Shown here: in pieces, positions 9,136 through 16,863 of the stretch
Layout of the letters: every line of letters begins with the position of its first letter
How positions within the stretch are numbered: position 1 is the stretch's first letter
Source: Oscillospiraceae bacterium
GTDB lineage: Bacteria > Bacillota > Clostridia > Oscillospirales > Ruminococcaceae
Assembly (NCBI GenBank): GCA_018380115.1
Contig: JAGZUF010000009.1
Span: 62,001 to 126,000 of the forward strand
DNA length: 64,000 nt
Reading direction: 5' to 3'
Position numbers and translations under genes: made by a program
The notes under the pieces: generated by a model
The model's database searches: none
Told to the model about the DNA's origin: nothing
What the model saw: only the letters and a program-made list of their open reading frames with translations

Positions 9136-9144
9136 ATTATACCA
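9136..9144 (-). promoter_or_regulatory. extended -10 promoter of dnaA
   Basis: On the minus strand the bases read TGGTATAAT, an extended -10 element. No good -35 box is seen 17 bases upstream. The predicted transcript would start just before 9125, giving a leader of about 45 bases to the ATG at 9080. Confidence 0.6.
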
Positions 9145-9271
9145 CATTTTCAAAAGGAATACCAGCACAAATAAGCTTGTGTGCCGGCATAAATATTGTA
9201 TTTATAGAAAAGGCCCGGCTTTTGGCATAAATGAAGCCGCGCGGGGCGGGCGGCCATTTTTCAAAAAAAGG

Positions 9272-9301
9272 TTGACAGAAAGCCATTCTTTCAGGTATAC
9301 T
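9272..9301 (+). promoter_or_regulatory. sigma-A promoter of rpmH
   Basis: TTGACA at 9272-9277 and TATACT at 9296-9301 are separated by 18 bases. It faces away from dnaA and drives rpmH about 100 bases downstream; the dnaA-rpmH gap therefore holds divergent promoters. Confidence 0.8.
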
Positions 9302-9408
9302 TCTACTTTGCAGGGCTTTCTTTGGCGCCATGCCGGTAAGCCTTGTGAATGAAGATAAAATTCTCCACAATATGTTGGGGGTTTACCCTGAAACAGGAGG
9401 TGCGAAGC

Positions 9409-9543
9409 ATGAAAAGAACATTCCAGCCCAAAAAGATTCACCGCGCGAAGAAGCACGGCTTTCTGTCCCGTTCCAAAAGCGTGAACGGCCGCAAGGTTCT
9501 GGCTGCCCGCCGCCGCAAAGGCCGCGCGAAGCTGGCCGCGTAA
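9409..9543 (+). CDS. rpmH: 50S ribosomal protein L34
   Basis: The 44-residue, strongly basic protein (MKRTFQPKKIHRAKKHGF start, KVLAARRRKGRAKLAA end) is a canonical L34 of the large ribosomal subunit. The start at 9409 is fixed by AGGAGG at 9395-9400 and by family length; a longer in-frame opening from 9349 is not supported. It is the first gene right of the origin. A hairpin terminator follows before rnpA, which probably sets a higher level of L34 than of RNase P protein. Confidence 0.96.
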   Translation: MKRTFQPKKIHRAKKHGFLSRSKSVNGRKVLAARRRKGRAKLAA

Positions 9544-9594
9544 CTTCCTGTTTTGGGAAAATGAAATGAACAGGCAGCGTCCTTTCGCTGCAAG

Positions 9595-9618
9595 AAAGGC
9601 CACGCATGTGGCCTTTTT
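9595..9618 (+). terminator. intrinsic terminator between rpmH and rnpA
   Basis: AAAGGCCAC (9595-9603), loop GCAT, GTGGCCTTT, then a T run. Some read-through to rnpA is expected because no separate strong promoter is seen before rnpA. Confidence 0.75.
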
Positions 9619-9646
9619 GTGTATCTGATAGCAAAAGAGGCCTTTT

Positions 9647-9979
9647 ATGCGTTACTGCCCCATTACCCGCAACTGTGAATTTGCACGCGCATATGCGCGC
9701 GGAAAATCGTATGTGCACCCGTATGTGGTATTGTATGTGAACAAAAACCGTGCAGGCTGCACGCGCGTGGGGCTTACGGCTTCCAAAAAGGTAGGCAACG
9801 CGGTGACGCGCAACCGTGCGCGCCGTGTGATGCGCGCCGCATTGAGCGAGGTGCTTCGCGGCGATGTGGGCCGCTATGACATTGTGCTGGTGGCCCGCGG
9901 CCTCACACCAAAGCTGAAAAGCACAAAGCTTGTGCCTGTTTTAAAAAAGCTGTTCAAAGATGCAGGGCTGGCGGTATGA
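9647..9979 (+). CDS. rnpA: ribonuclease P protein component
   Basis: The 110-residue basic protein partners the RNase P RNA in 5' maturation of tRNA precursors. It shows the family's opening (MRYCPITRNCEFARAYARGKSY) and the RNA-binding signature KKVGNAVTRNRARRVMR. GAGG lies 7 bases before the ATG. Its stop overlaps the yidD start (ATGA), the normal rnpA-yidD coupling. The partner RNA gene is not in this window. Confidence 0.95.
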   Translation: MRYCPITRNCEFARAYARGKSYVHPYVVLYVNKNRAGCTRVGLTASKKVGNAVTRNRARRVMRAALSEVLRGDVGRYDIVLVARGLTPKLKSTKLVPVLKKLFKDAGLAV

Positions 9980-10230
9980 AGGGCCTTGTAAAAAAGCTGT
10001 TTATCCTGCCGGTGCGCGGCTATCAGAAATTTATTTCACCCCTTTTGGGTAAGAACTGCCGCTTTATGCCCACGTGCTCGGCCTATATGATAGAGGCCAT
10101 TGAGGTGCATGGGGTGGCAAAAGGGCTTTTGCTGGGGCTGTGGCGCATTTTGCGCTGCAACCCGTTTGGCAAGGGCGGGTTTGACCCTGTGCCCCCCAAG
10201 GGCCGCTGGCGCAACGGGCCAGAGGCCTGA
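9976..10230 (+). CDS. yidD: membrane protein insertion efficiency factor YidD
   Basis: This 84-residue protein has the family blocks RGYQKFISPLLGKNCRFMPTCSAYMIEAI and LLGLWRILRCNPFGKGGFDPVP, with the conserved Cys residues. YidD assists YidC in inserting inner-membrane proteins and has an amphipathic N-terminal helix. It starts in the rnpA stop codon and precedes yidC by about 100 bases, which hold a small GC hairpin near 10264-10286. Confidence 0.95.
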   Translation: MKGLVKKLFILPVRGYQKFISPLLGKNCRFMPTCSAYMIEAIEVHGVAKGLLLGLWRILRCNPFGKGGFDPVPPKGRWRNGPEA

Positions 10231-10332
10231 GCGGCACAGGCATAAAATGCAGGCCTTCGAAATACGCGCGGCTGCGCACCGCGCGTCCCTCTAGAAAAAA
10301 AGCCCTTCGCGCCGGGCAAAAAGGATGAGACA

Positions 10333-11535
10333 ATGCAGTTTTTAGGTTTTCTCGCTGTAATCTTTGGGCCCATTATGGAATGGATATACCGCTTCATTCC
10401 CAATTACGGCTGGGCTCTCATCGTGTTCACGCTGCTCGTGAACCTGGTTTTGCTTCCGCTGCGCATCAAGCAGCAGAAGAGCACCGCGCGCATGTCGGCC
10501 TTCCAGCCGAAAATGCAGGAGATTCAGAAAAAGTACGCCAAGGATAAAGCCCGCCAGCAGGAAGAGCTGATGAAGTTCCAGCAGGAATACGGCTTTTCCA
10601 TGACGGCAGGCTGTATGCCCATGATACTGAACTTTCTGTTCATCTTCGGTATCATTGAAGTGGTGTACCGCCCGCTGAAGTACATTCTCGGCGTTTCAGA
10701 TGCCGTTATCTCACAAATGGTAGAGGTGGCGAATTCTGCGCTGGGCCAGAACCTGCTGGTGAATGATTACCGTGTGCAGAGCACGCTTATCAACCTGGTA
10801 AAGGGCAACGGCGAGGCGTTCAGCAGCGTTTTGGGCGACAAACTTGCCGACGTGCAGAACTTCCAGATGTCCTTCTTCGGCATTGACCTTGGGCAGACGC
10901 CGCTTTCTAGCTGGCCCTCCATTGCCATCATCATCCCCATTCTGTCTGTGGTGACCATGATTGCCGTGCAGGTGGTGACCATGAAGATGTCTGGCCAGCA
11001 GATGTCCGGCAGCATGAAGGCAATGCCGTGGATTATGAGCATCATGTTCGGCTATATTGCCTTCACCATTCCCACGGGCTTCTCGCTGTATTACACGGTT
11101 TCCAACATTGCGGGCTTTGTGCAGTCTCTTATTGCAAAGCGCATCTATGACCCTGAAAAGATAAAGGCGCAGGTGGAAGCTGAAATTGAGGCAAAGCGCG
11201 CAGAAAAGAAAAAGAAAAAGCAGGTAAAGATAAAAAGCGAAAGCGGCGAGACGGTGATGAAGGAAGTTTCGGAAGCCGAGCTTGCCCGCATCCGCCTGGC
11301 CCGCGCCCGTGCCATTGACGAAGAGCGCTATAAGGACGATGAGCCCGCGCCGAAAAAAGAAGAAGAAAAACCGAAGCCCGCCGCAGAGAAAAAAGAGGAA
11401 ACGCCCGCCCCGCAGCCGGAGCAGGCGCCCGATGCCGCCCAGGCAGAGCCTGTGGCACAGGAAAGCGGCGCCCAGGCGGAGGCAGGGGAAGAGCAGCCCC
11501 CTGAAACAATGCCCTGGGAAGAAGAAAAGAAATAA
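10333..11535 (+). CDS. yidC: membrane protein insertase YidC/OxaA
   Basis: This 400-residue polytopic protein inserts membrane proteins with or without SecYEG. The first helix begins at the N-terminus without a lipobox. A charged cytoplasmic coiled-coil segment (about residues 50-85, QQKSTARMSAFQPKM and onwards) is followed by helices near 95-115, 200-222 and 235-265. The last 110 residues are a very charged Lys/Glu/Pro/Ala-rich tail (many EEE, KKK and PAP runs), longer than in B. subtilis SpoIIIJ. Such tails bind ribosomes in other YidC proteins; here that is inference. It sits between yidD and jag as usual. Confidence 0.95.
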   Translation: MQFLGFLAVIFGPIMEWIYRFIPNYGWALIVFTLLVNLVLLPLRIKQQKSTARMSAFQPKMQEIQKKYAKDKARQQEELMKFQQEYGFSMTAGCMPMILNFLFIFGIIEVVYRPLKYILGVSDAVISQMVEVANSALGQNLLVNDYRVQSTLINLVKGNGEAFSSVLGDKLADVQNFQMSFFGIDLGQTPLSSWPSIAIIIPILSVVTMIAVQVVTMKMSGQQMSGSMKAMPWIMSIMFGYIAFTIPTGFSLYYTVSNIAGFVQSLIAKRIYDPEKIKAQVEAEIEAKRAEKKKKKQVKIKSESGETVMKEVSEAELARIRLARARAIDEERYKDDEPAPKKEEEKPKPAAEKKEETPAPQPEQAPDAAQAEPVAQESGAQAEAGEEQPPETMPWEEEKK

Positions 11536-11558
11536 ACAGCGGGAAGGAGGAAAATGAG

Positions 11559-12593
11559 ATGCGTGAAAGCATCATGACGGGCAAAACTGTGGAGGAAGCC
11601 ACCCAGTTGGCCCTGGCAGAACTTGGCATAGCGGAGGAAGAAGCCACCGTAGAAGTGCTGGAGCTTCCGCAGAGAAAATTATTCCGCACCATTCCTGCAA
11701 AAGTGCGCGTATGGGTGGACGAGCCTGAAGAAAAACTGCAGGCACCCGCAAAGCAGCCGCAGGCTGCCCAGCCGGAAAAGGAAGAGCCCGCCCGGCCCGT
11801 GAAAAAACCGCAGGCCGCGCCGCGCGTGAAAGAAACGCCGCCGGTGCAGCCGGAAAACCCGCAGGCGGCCCCTGCCCCGCAGCAGGCCCCTGCACAGCCT
11901 GTTTCTGTGGAGGGCAACGCCCGCTTGGAAGCCGCGTGCGAATACATAAAAGCCGTGGCAAAGGCCATGCACGCCGAAGCGCTTTCATTCTCGGCGGAAA
12001 AGGCCGGCGAAACCACCATTTTGAAGGTGGGGGGTGAAGACGCAGGCGCCCTGATAGGCCACCGCGGCGAAGTGATGGAGGCCATGAGCTACCTGTGCAG
12101 CCTTGTGGCCAACCGCGCGGGCGGCGAATATGAAAAAATGAGCCTGGATGTGAATGGCTACCGTTCGAAGCGCGAACAAAACCTTATTGCGCTGGCAAAG
12201 CGCATTGGCGCCAAAGTGGCGCGCACGGGCCGCAGCCAGATGCTGGAGCCCATGAACCCCTATGAGCGCCGCATTATCCATTCCACCATTTCTCAGATGG
12301 AGAATGTGAAAAGCGAATCTACCGGCGAGGGCGCAGCCCGCCGCGTGGTAATTTCCTGCACGGGCGAAAATGCCCGTCCCCAGCGCGAGCGCGGCGGCCG
12401 CGGCCCGCGCCGCGGCGGCAGGGGCGACAGGCCCCGCCGCGACGGCGAGCGGAGAGACCGCCGTTCCAGCGTGCCGGCCCGCGAATATGCAGATGCCCCG
12501 CGCGACGCGAACGCGGCGCCCATGGTACCCCGCCGCACCGAGACTATCAATGACGGCGCAGACTTGCCCCTGTTCGGCAAAATAGAGCTGTAA
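11559..12593 (+). CDS. jag: RNA-binding protein Jag/KhpB (EloR) with Arg/Gly-rich tail
   Basis: The 344-residue protein has three recognisable parts: the Jag-N domain (TGKTVEEATQLALAELGI, residues 6-60), a Pro/Ala/Gln-rich linker (about 65-120), and KH plus R3H domains (about 140-265, with GALIGHRGEVMEAM and NPYERRIIHSTI). After R3H comes a basic Arg/Gly-rich segment of about 40 residues before a short acidic end. KhpB with KhpA binds many RNAs and influences cell elongation in Firmicutes. GGAGG lies 8 bases before this ATG. The RGG-like tail is not part of the standard domain set. Confidence 0.92.
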   Translation: MRESIMTGKTVEEATQLALAELGIAEEEATVEVLELPQRKLFRTIPAKVRVWVDEPEEKLQAPAKQPQAAQPEKEEPARPVKKPQAAPRVKETPPVQPENPQAAPAPQQAPAQPVSVEGNARLEAACEYIKAVAKAMHAEALSFSAEKAGETTILKVGGEDAGALIGHRGEVMEAMSYLCSLVANRAGGEYEKMSLDVNGYRSKREQNLIALAKRIGAKVARTGRSQMLEPMNPYERRIIHSTISQMENVKSESTGEGAARRVVISCTGENARPQRERGGRGPRRGGRGDRPRRDGERRDRRSSVPAREYADAPRDANAAPMVPRRTETINDGADLPLFGKIEL

Positions 12594-12599
12594 TGTAAA

Positions 12600-12636
12600 A
12601 AAGCGCCCCTTTCCGCTTGGAAAGGGGCGCTTTTTA
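12600..12636 (+). terminator. strong terminator after jag
   Basis: A 15-bp GC-rich stem with loop GCTT (left arm ending ...CCCCTTTCC, right arm starting GGAAAGGGG...) is followed by TTTTT. It closes the rpmH-jag block. Confidence 0.9.
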
Positions 12637-12640
12637 TATT

Positions 12641-12963
12641 TTAGCCTGGCGCCATGGGCTGTGCCGGCGACGCTGAAAGGCCAAAATGATGAAAATTTTT
12701 TAGAGAAGAAGAGTGATGGCTGTATCTGCCCGATAGCTTTGCCCGTATGAAAAACGCGTCCGGCTTTCACGCTGCTGTTCACGAAAAATTGCCGGGCCAA
12801 AACTGCTGTGCACCTAGGAAGCAGAAACTTGGGCTGCAGAGCAGGGAAAAGTGCCGCAGACACCCTTTGTAGCTGCCAGGACACTTTGACGGTGCTATGT
12901 GCCCCAATTCCTGTTTCAGAGGCAGTGCTTTCTTATGTCAACGCGCCTTTGCCGGGGAATTTT
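12641..12963. other. 323-base gap without a recognised gene
   Basis: Short open frames occur on both strands but none has a convincing ribosome binding site, composition or family motif. No repeat, tRNA or strong promoter was seen. It separates the jag terminator from a leftward XRE gene. Confidence 0.5.
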
Positions 12964-13197
12964 TTATTCCGGCCTCTGTGCCGCCGGGTAAGGGCGGAAA
13001 ACATTTGTGCGTCCCACCAGATAGTCGATACTGGTGTGGTAATAATCGGCTAGTTTTATGGCAAGGTCTAAAGGAAGAGCACGCTCTCCGCGCTCGTATT
13101 TGGAATACAGAGATTGGTCGCACAGCAACACGGCCGCAATTTGTGCCTGTGTCAAATCACGGTCTTCGCGCATATCACGAATTCGAAGCCTGTACAA
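12964..13197 (-). CDS. XRE-family transcriptional regulator
   Basis: This 77-residue protein is little more than a helix-turn-helix: RLRIRDMREDRDLTQAQIAAVLLCDQSLYSKYERGERALPLDLAIKLADYYHTSIDYLVG is a textbook Cro/C1 domain. It starts with TTG, with a weak GGTG seven bases before. The gene is divergent from the SLOG-family gene at 13299. The 101-base gap between them holds two copies of a 13-base near-palindrome, a likely operator by which the regulator controls both directions. Small stand-alone XRE regulators often act as autorepressors; that is inference here. Confidence 0.85.
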   Translation of the reverse strand: MYRLRIRDMREDRDLTQAQIAAVLLCDQSLYSKYERGERALPLDLAIKLADYYHTSIDYLVGRTNVFRPYPAAQRPE

Positions 13198-13225
13198 TCT
13201 TCATCACCGCGTCCATCATAACAGT

Positions 13226-13263
13226 GGACATATCGTCCTATTTACATATTGGACTATATGTCC
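13226..13263. promoter_or_regulatory. paired inverted operator sites between XRE and SLOG genes
   Basis: GGACATATCGTCC (13226-13238) and GGACTATATGTCC (13251-13263) are each near-palindromic and are inverted copies of each other with one mismatch, 25 bases centre to centre. The right site fills the spacer of the rightward promoter; the left one overlaps the probable leftward promoter. Confidence 0.7.
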
Positions 13264-13269
13264 TAAAAT
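13241..13269 (+). promoter_or_regulatory. promoter of the SLOG-family gene
   Basis: TTTACA at 13241-13246, a 17-base spacer that contains the second operator copy, and TAAAAT at 13264-13269. Confidence 0.7.
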
Positions 13270-13298
13270 AAGCAAAAAGGACTGAGGAGGATGAAAAA

Positions 13299-13799
13299 AT
13301 GAACGAAAAACAAGTGTGCTGTTTTACCGGCCACCGCAATTTGCCGGAATGGGAGAAAAACTCCATGCGGCAGAAGCTGGAGGCTGTCACAAGAGAATTT
13401 GCCGCTGCAGGAATACGCACTTATTGTGCGGGCGGCGCCGTAGGCTTCGACACTCTGGCAGAGCAGGTGGTGCTGGAATTGAAAAAGGAATTCCCGCAGA
13501 TAAGGCTGGTTTTAGTGCTTCCATGCAGGCAGCAGGCGAAATACTGGCCTGAACGGGATAAGGCCGTTTATCAGGACATTCTGCGCCGGGCCGATGAGCT
13601 CATTTATGTTTCAGAAGAATATACAAAAGGCTGCATGCAAAAAAGAAACCGGCGCCTTGTTGAAATGAGCACCATTTGCGTCACAAACCTTTCAAGGCCC
13701 ACCGGCGGCACCGCATATACGGCGGCCTACGCGGCAAAAAGGGGCCTCAGCATTATCAATATTGCCTGGAACTCCTCATTTATTATCGAAAAACAATAA
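13299..13799 (+). CDS. SLOG-superfamily protein (DUF1273/YpsA-like)
   Basis: The 166-residue protein opens with CCFTGHRNLPEWE and continues with a glycine-rich YCAGGAVGFDTLAEQVV block, then LVLVLPCRQQAKYWPERDK and a closing PTGGTAYTAAYAAKRG. These are the nucleotide-binding elements of the Rossmann-like SLOG fold seen in YpsA and related proteins. Members bind NAD- or nucleotide-type ligands, and YpsA has been linked to cell division; the ligand here is unknown. A GAGGAGG lies just upstream of the start. It is divergent from the XRE gene, whose operators overlap its promoter, so repression by that regulator is likely. Confidence 0.75.
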   Translation: MNEKQVCCFTGHRNLPEWEKNSMRQKLEAVTREFAAAGIRTYCAGGAVGFDTLAEQVVLELKKEFPQIRLVLVLPCRQQAKYWPERDKAVYQDILRRADELIYVSEEYTKGCMQKRNRRLVEMSTICVTNLSRPTGGTAYTAAYAAKRGLSIINIAWNSSFIIEKQ

Positions 13800-13806
13800 A
13801 AAATAC

Positions 13807-13835
13807 TTGTAATTCAATAATAACTATGTTATACT
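13807..13835 (+). promoter_or_regulatory. promoter of the DUF2975-led membrane operon
   Basis: TTGTAA (13807-13812), 17-base spacer, and TATACT (13830-13835) preceded by TG, so the -10 is of the extended type. It lies just after the SLOG stop codon and points to the gene at 13893. Confidence 0.75.
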
Positions 13836-13892
13836 GGGGCCAACATAAGGCACATGCAGGTGCCGGTGTGCAAAAAAGGAGGGCCTGTGCCC

Positions 13893-14330
13893 ATGAACTG
13901 GACAATGGATAAAAGCCTGAAGCTGAGCCGTTTGTGCGTGGCCGTGTTCAGCGCCCTGTTGGCGGCGCTGTGCATTTCCGGCCCATGGTTCTGGAAGGCC
14001 GTGCTGTACCGCGAAAGCATCGCATGGCTGTATCTGGCCGTCACCTACTCTTCTGCAGTGCCTGCGGCGCTGGTGCTGTTCTGCCTGCACAGGCTTTTGA
14101 AGAATATTTCTGCAGAGGACGTGTTCTGTGAAGAAAACGTGAGGCATCTGCGCACGATGTCGTGGTGCTGCATTGCCGCTGGGCTCGTCTATTTTGCGGC
14201 GGGCTGGTTCGACTGGTACCTGTTTGTGTTTGCCGCTGCGGCCGCCTTTGTGGGCCTGATGCTGCGCGTGGTGAAAAACGTGTTTGCGCAGGCCGTAGCC
14301 ATCAAGAACGAAAACGACTATACCATTTGA
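13893..14330 (+). CDS. DUF2975-type membrane protein
   Basis: The 145-residue protein has four predicted membrane segments (about residues 10-32, 48-70, 85-105 and 108-128) and the spacing KNISAEDVFCEENVRHLRTMSWCCIAAGL typical of DUF2975 proteins. These are small membrane proteins almost always encoded next to a tiny XRE regulator, as here. The ATG at 13893 has GGAGG 10 bases before. Function is unknown; the pairing suggests membrane-linked control of the regulator, which is inference. Confidence 0.75.
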   Translation: MNWTMDKSLKLSRLCVAVFSALLAALCISGPWFWKAVLYRESIAWLYLAVTYSSAVPAALVLFCLHRLLKNISAEDVFCEENVRHLRTMSWCCIAAGLVYFAAGWFDWYLFVFAAAAAFVGLMLRVVKNVFAQAVAIKNENDYTI

Positions 14331-14344
14331 AGGGAGGCTTTTTC

Positions 14345-14551
14345 ATGCCCATCGTAGTGAACCTGGATGTGATGATGGCAAAGAGAAAAATGTCCTCTAC
14401 CGAGCTGGCAGCCGCCATTGGCATCACGCCCGCAAACCTCTCTATTCTGAAGACAAATAAGGCGAAGGCCATCCGCTTTTCCACGCTGGAGGCGCTTTGC
14501 AGAACGCTGGGCTGCAAGCCCGCCGATATTCTGGATTACACAGAGGAGTAA
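14345..14551 (+). CDS. small XRE/Cro-type regulator (YozG-like)
   Basis: This 68-residue protein is a single helix-turn-helix: MAKRKMSSTELAAAIGITPANLSILKTNKAKAIRFSTLEALCRTLGCKPADILDY. It matches the compact Cro-like proteins that accompany DUF2975 membrane proteins in Firmicutes. GGGAGG lies about 8 bases before the ATG. The gap to the upstream gene is 14 bases and to the downstream gene only 4, so it belongs to the five-gene rightward operon. Confidence 0.85.
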   Translation: MPIVVNLDVMMAKRKMSSTELAAAIGITPANLSILKTNKAKAIRFSTLEALCRTLGCKPADILDYTEE

Positions 14552-14555
14552 CACA

Positions 14556-16529
14556 ATGGAACAGCAGAAAAATGCGGTGGGCATGCCGTGCCCGCCCTGT
14601 AAAAGTGCGCCCTTTTTGCAAAAGCAGGGGCAGCCTGCCGGGGGGCAGGGCCCTGCCGCGCCGCAGAAAAATAAAATAGGCTTTACATGTCTGGACAGCG
14701 CCTTTGCCCTTGTATTTCTGGCTGTGGGCTGGTTGTTTTGGGAATTGCAGGCCTTTCATGAACGGTTCCGCTTTTCCCTTGCAGGCCTTGGCACAGCCGT
14801 CTTTTGCGCGCTGTATGTGGCTGTTGTGCTGGGTTATGTATATTTGGCAGGAAAAAAGCCGCCGAGGGAAAGCTGGTTCTGGCTTGGCATTGTGCTGTGC
14901 CTGGGGTTCGCCTATGCCCTGCCCTACGGAGGCACCCTGCTGGGGCTTTTGCATTACGCGGCGCTTTTGCTTGCAGCACAGTATTGGACGCTGTGTGCCG
15001 CAGGCAGGCTTTTGAAACAGGGGAAAACATCAAACTGGCTTGCCTTCGACCTTTTGAATGCGGCCGTTGCCGTGCCCTGGGGCAACTTTATGCGCCTGCC
15101 CGCTGCGCTTTTGGCGGGGGCGGGGCAGCTTTTTTCCCGGCGGAAAAGCGTGCCCGGCGGCGCCCGGAAGGGCGCGGGGGCAAAACGCGTGTGTGCGGTG
15201 CTGGGCGGCGTGCTGGCGGGGCTTTTGTGCCTGTGCCTTGTGCTTCCGCCGCTGATGCAGGCCGACGCGGGGTTTGCCGCCCTGCTGGAAGGTTTTACAC
15301 AGCGGTTTTCCAGCTTTGTGGAAAACCTGTTCCGCCCGCTGAATATGGGCACGTTTTTGCTGAAATGGATGTTTGCCCTGCCCACGGCGCTGTTTTTATA
15401 CGGCACTGTGTATGGAAGTGTGCGCGGGCGGCGCACCTGCATCTACAGCAGGCAGGAGGTGTGCGGCATTCAGCGCGGGCTGCGCCTGCTGCCGCGCGCC
15501 ACGGTGGCCGCGGCCCTATGCACGCTGTGTGCGGCATATGTGCTGTTCATTGCCGTGCAGGCCAGATATTTGTTCGGCGCCTTCTGGGGTGCGCTTCCGC
15601 AGGGCTTTTCCTATGCGGAATATGCAAGGCAGGGCTTTTTCGAGCTGTGCCGGGTGGCGGCTGTGAACATTATCATTTTGCTTGCGGCCAATGTGCTCAG
15701 CCGCAGGCAAATAGGCGAAAACAGGCTGCTGCGCGCATGCAACACGGCCGTCTCTGTGCTTACGCTTCTTCTGCTTGCCACGGCGGCGTCCAAAATGGGG
15801 TTGTATATCCTTGCCTATGGCCTTACAGTAAAGCGCGTGCTGGCAAGTGTATTTCTTGTTTGGCTGGCTGTGGTGTTTATTTTCATCATCGTGCGCCAGC
15901 ACAAAATGCTTCCGCTTGTGCCGCTGGCCGTATTCATAGGGGCTGTGCTGTTCACGCTTTTGTGTGTGCTGCCGGTGCAGCAGGGCATCATGGCTTATAA
16001 CCGCATGCGGGTGGAAAACGGCACACTTGCCGGCGGCATGGCGCAGGCAAATTCTTATCTGCCGTTTGACGGCGGGCCCATTCCGGCGCAAGGCGGGCAA
16101 GCCGTGCCTGACGCCGGGGCCGCGCGGCAAAGTTTTGACGTGGCGGTGGAAAACAGGGCGCAGGGCCTGTGCGGCCTGCGGCTTGACTATTACGCGCGGG
16201 GCGAAAATGCGGGCGGGCAGGTTGTTATGCCTTCGGGGCAGGCATTTGCCGATGGGGAGAATATCACCGCCGTGTTTGAAAAGGAGATGTTCCCGCAGGG
16301 CGGCTGGGAAGATTTTGGCCTTGCTGTGTTCGCACTGTGCACGGACGGCAGCGAAATTTTGCTGGATGATTACTGGCAGTGGAGCGCCCAAATGGGCGAT
16401 ACATACCGCTTTGTGCTGAAGGGAAGCGGATATTCACTTAGCACAGAGATGGAGGCATGGCAGTATAGCCGCACCCCGTGGGAAGAGCTGCCGGAAAAGA
16501 TGCAGCCGGCAGCGCAGGCACCCGCTTAA
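14556..16529 (+). CDS. large polytopic membrane protein (DUF4153/DUF4173-like)
   Basis: The 657-residue protein begins with a Cys/Pro-rich polar tail of about 40 residues that includes CPPCKSAPF, followed by about ten or eleven hydrophobic segments up to residue 480. The segment LLLLATAASKMGLYILAYGLTVKRVLAS resembles the conserved block of the DUF4153/DUF4173 families of bacterial membrane proteins with unknown role. The last 170 residues form a soluble, probably extracytoplasmic domain (FDVAVENRAQGLCGLRLDYYARGE and onwards). It lies 4 bases after the XRE gene. No catalytic motif was found. Confidence 0.7.
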   Translation: MEQQKNAVGMPCPPCKSAPFLQKQGQPAGGQGPAAPQKNKIGFTCLDSAFALVFLAVGWLFWELQAFHERFRFSLAGLGTAVFCALYVAVVLGYVYLAGKKPPRESWFWLGIVLCLGFAYALPYGGTLLGLLHYAALLLAAQYWTLCAAGRLLKQGKTSNWLAFDLLNAAVAVPWGNFMRLPAALLAGAGQLFSRRKSVPGGARKGAGAKRVCAVLGGVLAGLLCLCLVLPPLMQADAGFAALLEGFTQRFSSFVENLFRPLNMGTFLLKWMFALPTALFLYGTVYGSVRGRRTCIYSRQEVCGIQRGLRLLPRATVAAALCTLCAAYVLFIAVQARYLFGAFWGALPQGFSYAEYARQGFFELCRVAAVNIIILLAANVLSRRQIGENRLLRACNTAVSVLTLLLLATAASKMGLYILAYGLTVKRVLASVFLVWLAVVFIFIIVRQHKMLPLVPLAVFIGAVLFTLLCVLPVQQGIMAYNRMRVENGTLAGGMAQANSYLPFDGGPIPAQGGQAVPDAGAARQSFDVAVENRAQGLCGLRLDYYARGENAGGQVVMPSGQAFADGENITAVFEKEMFPQGGWEDFGLAVFALCTDGSEILLDDYWQWSAQMGDTYRFVLKGSGYSLSTEMEAWQYSRTPWEELPEKMQPAAQAPA

Positions 16530-16554
16530 GTTTTCAACAAAGGAGGAAGAGAAA

Positions 16555-16851
16555 ATGGAACGGAAAATGGGCAGAAAAAAATGGTGTTACCCGGCCATTT
16601 CGCTTGGCCTTGCTGTGCTTGGCGCCGCTGTGCTGCTTTTTGCCGTCCAGCAATGGCTCAGCCCCTTTCTTTTTTTCGGGGCAACCTTTGTAATGATGCT
16701 GCTGTTTTTGGCAAATGCAGTTTCCGGGGTTACCTTCTATGTGCTGAAAAAAGAAAAAGCGTGGCTTACTGCAGCTTTTTTATGCTGGAACGCCGCGGGC
16801 TTTTTTCTTGCGCTGTACAGCTTTTCCGTACAGGCAATGGTTTTGTTATAA
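16555..16851 (+). CDS. small membrane protein, unknown
   Basis: 98 residues with a short basic N-terminus (MERKMGRKKW) and three hydrophobic segments at about 13-32, 38-62 and 70-95. AGGAGG is 10 bases before the ATG. It follows the large membrane protein by 25 bases and precedes another small membrane protein by 12 bases, so it is a member of the same operon. No family is recognised. Confidence 0.65.
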   Translation: MERKMGRKKWCYPAISLGLAVLGAAVLLFAVQQWLSPFLFFGATFVMMLLFLANAVSGVTFYVLKKEKAWLTAAFLCWNAAGFFLALYSFSVQAMVLL

Positions 16852-16863
16852 AAAGGGGTGAGC

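Noticed and set aside
12808..13271. Plus-strand frames over the XRE gene
   Set aside because: They lie opposite a clear helix-turn-helix protein and run through its operators.
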